Source: an uncultured Burkholderiales bacterium (GTDB lineage Bacteria; Pseudomonadota; Gammaproteobacteria; Burkholderiales; Burkholderiaceae_E). From it: 9,321 bases of DNA. A program made the translations under genes and the position numbers. Where the stretch lies: the NCBI GenBank assembly GCA_903923345.1, contig CAIXXI010000229.1, positions 1 to 9,321 of the forward strand. Direction: 5' to 3'. Below the pieces are notes generated by a model, which did not search any database, was not told the origin of the DNA, and saw only the letters and a list, made by a program, of their open reading frames with translations. Numbering within the stretch: the first letter of the stretch is position 1; every line of letters starts with the position of its first letter. Positions 5,851-9,321 of this stretch are shown here, piece by piece.

Positions 5851-8800
5851 TCAAGGCTGCTGCGCCGCCGGCCGCACGCCGCGCAGGCGGCGCACCAGGC
5901 GCCCGAGCAGGGTCTCGGCATCGTCGACATAGGTGAACACCGCCGGCACGACCAGCAGTGACAGCAGGGTGGAGGTGATCAGACCCCCGATCACCGCAAT
6001 CGCCATCGGTGCCCGAAAACTCGGGTCAGCGCCCCAGCCTGCGGCAATCGGCACCATGCCTGCGCCCATCGCCAGCGTGGTCATCACGATCGGACGCGCA
6101 CGCTTGTGGCAGGCGTCGACCAGCGCATCAAAGCGATTCATGCCATTGCGCCGCGCCACGATCGCGTATTCGACCAGCAGGATGGAGTTCTTGGTAACGA
6201 TGCCCATCAGCATCAGCAGTCCGATGAGCGAGGGCATCGAAAAACTCTTGCCGGTCAGCAGCAGCAGCACGAAGGCGCCGCCAATCGACAGCGGCAGTGC
6301 GGCCAGAATCGTGACCGGCTGCATGAAGTCATGAAAGAGCAGCACCAGGACCATGTAAATGCACAGCACACCGATGCCCATGGCCAATCCGAAACTGGTG
6401 AACAGGGCCTGCATCTCCTGGGCATCGCCGAGCTCGGCCACCTTCACACCCGGAGGCAGGCCCTTGACGCTGGGCAGCGCCATCGCTTCCGAGTTGACCA
6501 CGCCCAGCTCGCGTCCGGCCAGCTCCACTTCCAGGGTGACATTGCGGCTGCGATTGAGCCGGTTGATTTCGGCCGGGCCGCTGTCGATGTCGATGTCGGC
6601 CACGTTCGACAACTGCACCGGGCCATTTCGACCCGGCACCGAGAGCCGCTCGATGGCCGCCAGGTCTGCGCGCACCGCATCGGGCAACTTCACCCGAATC
6701 GGCACCTGGCGCTCGCTGAAATTGAGCTTGGGCAGGCTGATGTCGTAGTCGCCCGCAGTGGCCACCCGGACGGTCTCTGCGATGCTCTGTGCGGTCACGC
6801 CCAGGTCGGCCGCGCGCGCAAAGTCGGGGCGCACGATGATCTCGGGGCGCACCAGGCTCGCACTGGACGTGACGTTGCCGATGCCCTGCAGGGTGCGCAG
6901 GTCGCGCTCCACCGCACGGGCTGCGACGGTCAGTGCCGCCGGGTCTTCGCTGCGCAGCACCAGCTGCATCTTGACCCCGACATCCTGCGAGCCCACGGTC
7001 AGTCGCACGCCCGGCACGCCGGACAAGCGCTCGCGAATCTCGCCTTCGACCGCCTGCTGGGTGCGATTTCGATCGGTGCGATCGGTGAGCATCACGGTGA
7101 GCACCGCTTTTCTCGCCTCGGGCGCAGAGCCGATTGCAAACGCATCGCCTGATGCGCCACCGCCAATCGAACTGAAGACATGCTTCACATCGGGGGCGGC
7201 TTCTAGCAATGCGCGCACCGACTCGGCCGCCGCAAAGGTCTGGCCCAGCGTGCTGCCGGGAGGCAGTTCGATGTTGACCTGGGTCTGCGAGCGATCAGCC
7301 GGCGGCACGAAGCCCTTGGGCAGCAGCGGCACCAGGGAAATCGATCCGGCAAAAAACAGCACCGACAGCAGCGCGGTGATCAGGCGGTGGCGCAGGCACC
7401 AGCGCACCATCGACAGGTAGGTGCGCATCACCCAGCCATCAGGCGCCTCGACCGCATGGGCCTTCTTCGCCTTCATGATGTAGGCGGCCATCATCGGCGT
7501 GAGCAGGCGAGCCACCACCAGCGAGGCGATGATCGCCAGCACCGCGGTCCAGCCGAACTGCTTGAAGAACTTGCCCGGAATACCCGACATGAAGGCCGTC
7601 GGCAAAAAGACCGACACCAGGGCGAAGGTGGTCGCCACCACCGCGAGGCCAATTTCATCGGCCGCCTCAAGGGCCGCCTGCATCGCGGTCTTGCCCATCT
7701 TCAGGTGACGCTCGATGTTTTCGATCTCGACGATCGCATCGTCCACCAGAATGCCGACCACCAGCGCCAGCGACAGCAGGGTGACGGTGTTCAGGGTGAA
7801 GCCGAAGAGGTACATGCCCAGAAAGGCTGGGATCACCGACAGCGGCAGGGCAGCAGCGCTGACCAGCGTGGCGCGCCAGTCGCGCAGGAACGCCCAGACC
7901 ACGATCACCGCCAGCAGCGCGCCTTCATAGAGCAGGTGCATCGACCCATTGAAATTCTCGTCGACCGGACGGGTGTTGTCGATGGCTTCGACGATCGAAA
8001 TATTCGGGTTGCTTGCGGCAAGCTCTGCGACCACCTCGCGGGCACCCCGTGCAATGTCGAGCTCACTGGCTCCGCGGGTGCGCATGATCTCGACCGCAAC
8101 CGCGGGCTTGCCATCGTGCAGGGCCATCGCCCGCCGCTCGGCGAAGGTGTCTCGCACGCGGGCGACCTGGCCCAGGCGCAGGCGTCGGCCATCGGGCAGG
8201 GGCAGTTCGAGCTGCTCCAGGTCTGCGGCACTGGCAACGGTTGCGATCGTGCGCACCGCCTGCTCCGCGCCACCCACATCGCCGCGCCCGCCCGGTGCCT
8301 CCTGCTGCACCAGCTTCAGGCGACGCGAGACATCGGCCGCCGAAACGTTCAGGGCGGCCATCCGGGCTGCATCAAGTTCGACGATGACTTCGCGGCTGAC
8401 GCCGCCCAGGCGCTTGACCAGCCCGACACCCCGCACATTGAGCAAGCGCTTGGACAGGGTGTTGTCGACGAACCAGGACACCGCTTCCTCATCGAGCGTG
8501 GCGCTCGAGATCGCATAGGTGATCACCGGTCGGCCGGCGGTGCTGGCCTTGGTCACCGCCGGATCGCGCAGATCGGCCGGCAGGTCGGCCCGGATGCGGC
8601 TGACCGCATCGCGCACTTCATTGACCGCGTCGGAGCTGTTCTTCTCCAGCACGAACTCGACGTTGGTGGCCACCGCGCCGTCGAGGATCTTGGTGTAGAT
8701 GTTCTTGACGCCCTGCAGGGACGCCACCGAATTCTCGATTTTGCGAGCCACCTCGGTTTCGAGCTGCGCGGGTGCGGCGCCCGGCAGGCTGGCATCGATG

Positions 8801-8937
8801 GTGACCAGGGGCAATTCGATGTCCGGAAAATCCTGGATCGGCATCATCTTGAAGCCGAGCAGACCGGCCAGGGTCAGGAGGATGAACAGCAGGACAGCCG
8901 GGATCGGGTTGCGTATCGAGAACGCAGAAAAATTCAT
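5851..8937 (-). CDS. HAE1-family (AcrB-like) RND efflux permease
   Basis: Inner-membrane proton-driven efflux pump subunit of 1028 residues, close to the AcrB length of 1049, that would work with a periplasmic adaptor and an outer-membrane channel. It starts MNFSAFSIRNPIPA, followed by the first membrane helix (about 11-30) and PIQDFPDIELP, as usual for the family. A large periplasmic domain reaches about residue 330, then comes a helix block (about 335-500), a second periplasmic domain after GFVPPADRSQTQV, and a final helix block (about 846-1015). The proton-relay residues are present: D399/D400 in GILVDDAIVEIEN, matching AcrB D407/D408, and K916 in GIVTKNSILLVEY, matching K940. The ATG overlaps the adaptor stop in ATGA, so the two are translationally coupled. 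Substrates cannot be read from the sequence. The last codons lie over a 9-bp inverted repeat (5861-5894). Confidence 0.95.
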   Translation of the reverse strand: MNFSAFSIRNPIPAVLLFILLTLAGLLGFKMMPIQDFPDIELPLVTIDASLPGAAPAQLETEVARKIENSVASLQGVKNIYTKILDGAVATNVEFVLEKNSSDAVNEVRDAVSRIRADLPADLRDPAVTKASTAGRPVITYAISSATLDEEAVSWFVDNTLSKRLLNVRGVGLVKRLGGVSREVIVELDAARMAALNVSAADVSRRLKLVQQEAPGGRGDVGGAEQAVRTIATVASAADLEQLELPLPDGRRLRLGQVARVRDTFAERRAMALHDGKPAVAVEIMRTRGASELDIARGAREVVAELAASNPNISIVEAIDNTRPVDENFNGSMHLLYEGALLAVIVVWAFLRDWRATLVSAAALPLSVIPAFLGMYLFGFTLNTVTLLSLALVVGILVDDAIVEIENIERHLKMGKTAMQAALEAADEIGLAVVATTFALVSVFLPTAFMSGIPGKFFKQFGWTAVLAIIASLVVARLLTPMMAAYIMKAKKAHAVEAPDGWVMRTYLSMVRWCLRHRLITALLSVLFFAGSISLVPLLPKGFVPPADRSQTQVNIELPPGSTLGQTFAAAESVRALLEAAPDVKHVFSSIGGGASGDAFAIGSAPEARKAVLTVMLTDRTDRNRTQQAVEGEIRERLSGVPGVRLTVGSQDVGVKMQLVLRSEDPAALTVAARAVERDLRTLQGIGNVTSSASLVRPEIIVRPDFARAADLGVTAQSIAETVRVATAGDYDISLPKLNFSERQVPIRVKLPDAVRADLAAIERLSVPGRNGPVQLSNVADIDIDSGPAEINRLNRSRNVTLEVELAGRELGVVNSEAMALPSVKGLPPGVKVAELGDAQEMQALFTSFGLAMGIGVLCIYMVLVLLFHDFMQPVTILAALPLSIGGAFVLLLLTGKSFSMPSLIGLLMLMGIVTKNSILLVEYAIVARRNGMNRFDALVDACHKRARPIVMTTLAMGAGMVPIAAGWGADPSFRAPMAIAVIGGLITSTLLSLLVVPAVFTYVDDAETLLGRLVRRLRGVRPAAQQP
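5861..5894. repeat. Inverted repeat near the convergent gene ends
   Basis: TGCGCCGCC (5861-5869) and GGCGGCGCA (5886-5894) are perfect 9-bp arms around a 16-nt GC-rich loop, inside the last codons of the RND permease gene and just past the response regulator stop. Neither strand has a T-run after it, so it is not a canonical intrinsic terminator; it could protect 3' ends or help Rho-dependent ending of the regulator transcript. Confidence 0.4.
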
Positions 8938-9321
8938 TTCGCACTGCCCTTGGACTGCGCCGCGGGAGCCGCCGCGCCGTCAGTCGCGACCTGAACCAGA
9001 TCGCCATCATTCAGAAAACCGGCGCCCGCTCCGACCAGGACGGCGTTGTCCTTCACGCCCTCCAGCAATTCGATCCGCTCGCCCACGCGCCGGCCGGTGC
9101 GAACCTTCTGCTGCGCAACGCGATCGCCATTAAGCAGGAACACATAGGAAAACCCGTCGCGCACCACCACCGACTGCTGGGGCACGGTGAGCGCAGAGCC
9201 TGAGCCGAGCTGGAATTCGCCGCGAGCAAACATGCCCGGACGCGCCGCGCCGCCGTTTGGCAGATCGACATAGACCAGCGCATTGCGGGTCTGTGCATCG
9301 ACCACCGGGCCGATCATCCGA
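8934..9321 (-). CDS. RND periplasmic adaptor (membrane fusion protein), C-terminal part
   Basis: C-terminal 128 residues of an HlyD/AcrA-type adaptor that would link the RND permease to an outer-membrane channel. The frame stays open to the right window edge, so the N-terminus (signal, hairpin, lipoyl half) is missing; the methionine at 9317 is internal. Visible are the end of the beta-barrel with the conserved VDAQTRNALVYVDLPN and LRPGM-like (ARPGMFARGEF) patterns, then the membrane-proximal part with VPQQSVVVRDG, YVFLLNGDRV and GLNDGD-like (FLNDGDLVQV) strands, and a low-complexity Ala/Ser/Lys tail. Its TGA overlaps the permease ATG by 4 nt (ATGA). This pairing and order are standard for tripartite efflux operons. 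Confidence 0.9.
   Translation of the reverse strand, partial: RMIGPVVDAQTRNALVYVDLPNGGAARPGMFARGEFQLGSGSALTVPQQSVVVRDGFSYVFLLNGDRVAQQKVRTGRRVGERIELLEGVKDNAVLVGAGAGFLNDGDLVQVATDGAAAPAAQSKGSAK

Noticed and set aside
7387..8994. Long plus-strand open frame of 535 codons opposite the RND permease, and similar ones at 6106-7152 and 6758-7420
   Set aside because: They lie antisense to a clearly recognised gene, are rich in His, Arg, Gln and Gly as expected from mirrored GC-rich codons, and show no domain pattern or ribosome-binding site I can support.

Overview
The window looks like chromosomal DNA from a GC-rich Gram-negative proteobacterium. A beta-proteobacterium such as one of the Burkholderiales is my best guess. 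It rests on gene content, the GC-rich codon use and the style of the proteins, not on any marker gene. No RNA gene, insertion sequence, phage gene or CRISPR array is visible. Coding density is high, and every gene reads through without a frameshift.

Left part (1-5837), nitrogen sensing and uptake. A minus-strand gene (1-1248) encodes a UrtA-type substrate-binding protein of a urea ABC transporter. It has a Tat-like signal peptide and lacks only its extreme C-terminus at the window edge, so the rest of a urt operon probably lies off the left edge. Divergent from it, across a 286-bp control region (1249-1534), is a two-gene plus-strand operon. The first gene (1535-4936) is an unusual 1133-residue fusion: a complete NCS1-type (cytosine/purine/allantoin permease family) transporter, a segment with eight cysteines, two more membrane helices, a histidine kinase core and a receiver domain. 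The second gene (4929-5837) overlaps it by 8 nt and encodes a receiver/LuxR-HTH response regulator. The likely logic is that the transporter-like kinase senses a nitrogenous solute and the regulator then controls target genes, possibly the adjacent urt operon.

The control region is informative. It holds a near-perfect sigma-54 promoter (TGGCACG-N4-TTGC, 1481-1495) pointing at the kinase gene. About 80-120 bp upstream lie two GCAC...GTGC dyads resembling NtrC enhancer sites. Nearer urtA is a separate perfect dyad, TACGTC-N4-GACGTA (1346-1361), a plausible operator for the LuxR-type regulator. Together these suggest that general nitrogen control switches on a dedicated sensor, which then controls urea uptake.

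Right part (5851-9321), multidrug-type efflux. On the minus strand, converging on the response regulator gene with only 13 bp between them, lies a complete HAE1/AcrB-type RND permease (5851-8937). It is preceded by, and overlaps in an ATGA by 4 nt, the C-terminal part of its periplasmic adaptor (8934-9321, cut by the right edge). Nothing in the sequence links this efflux operon functionally to the left half.
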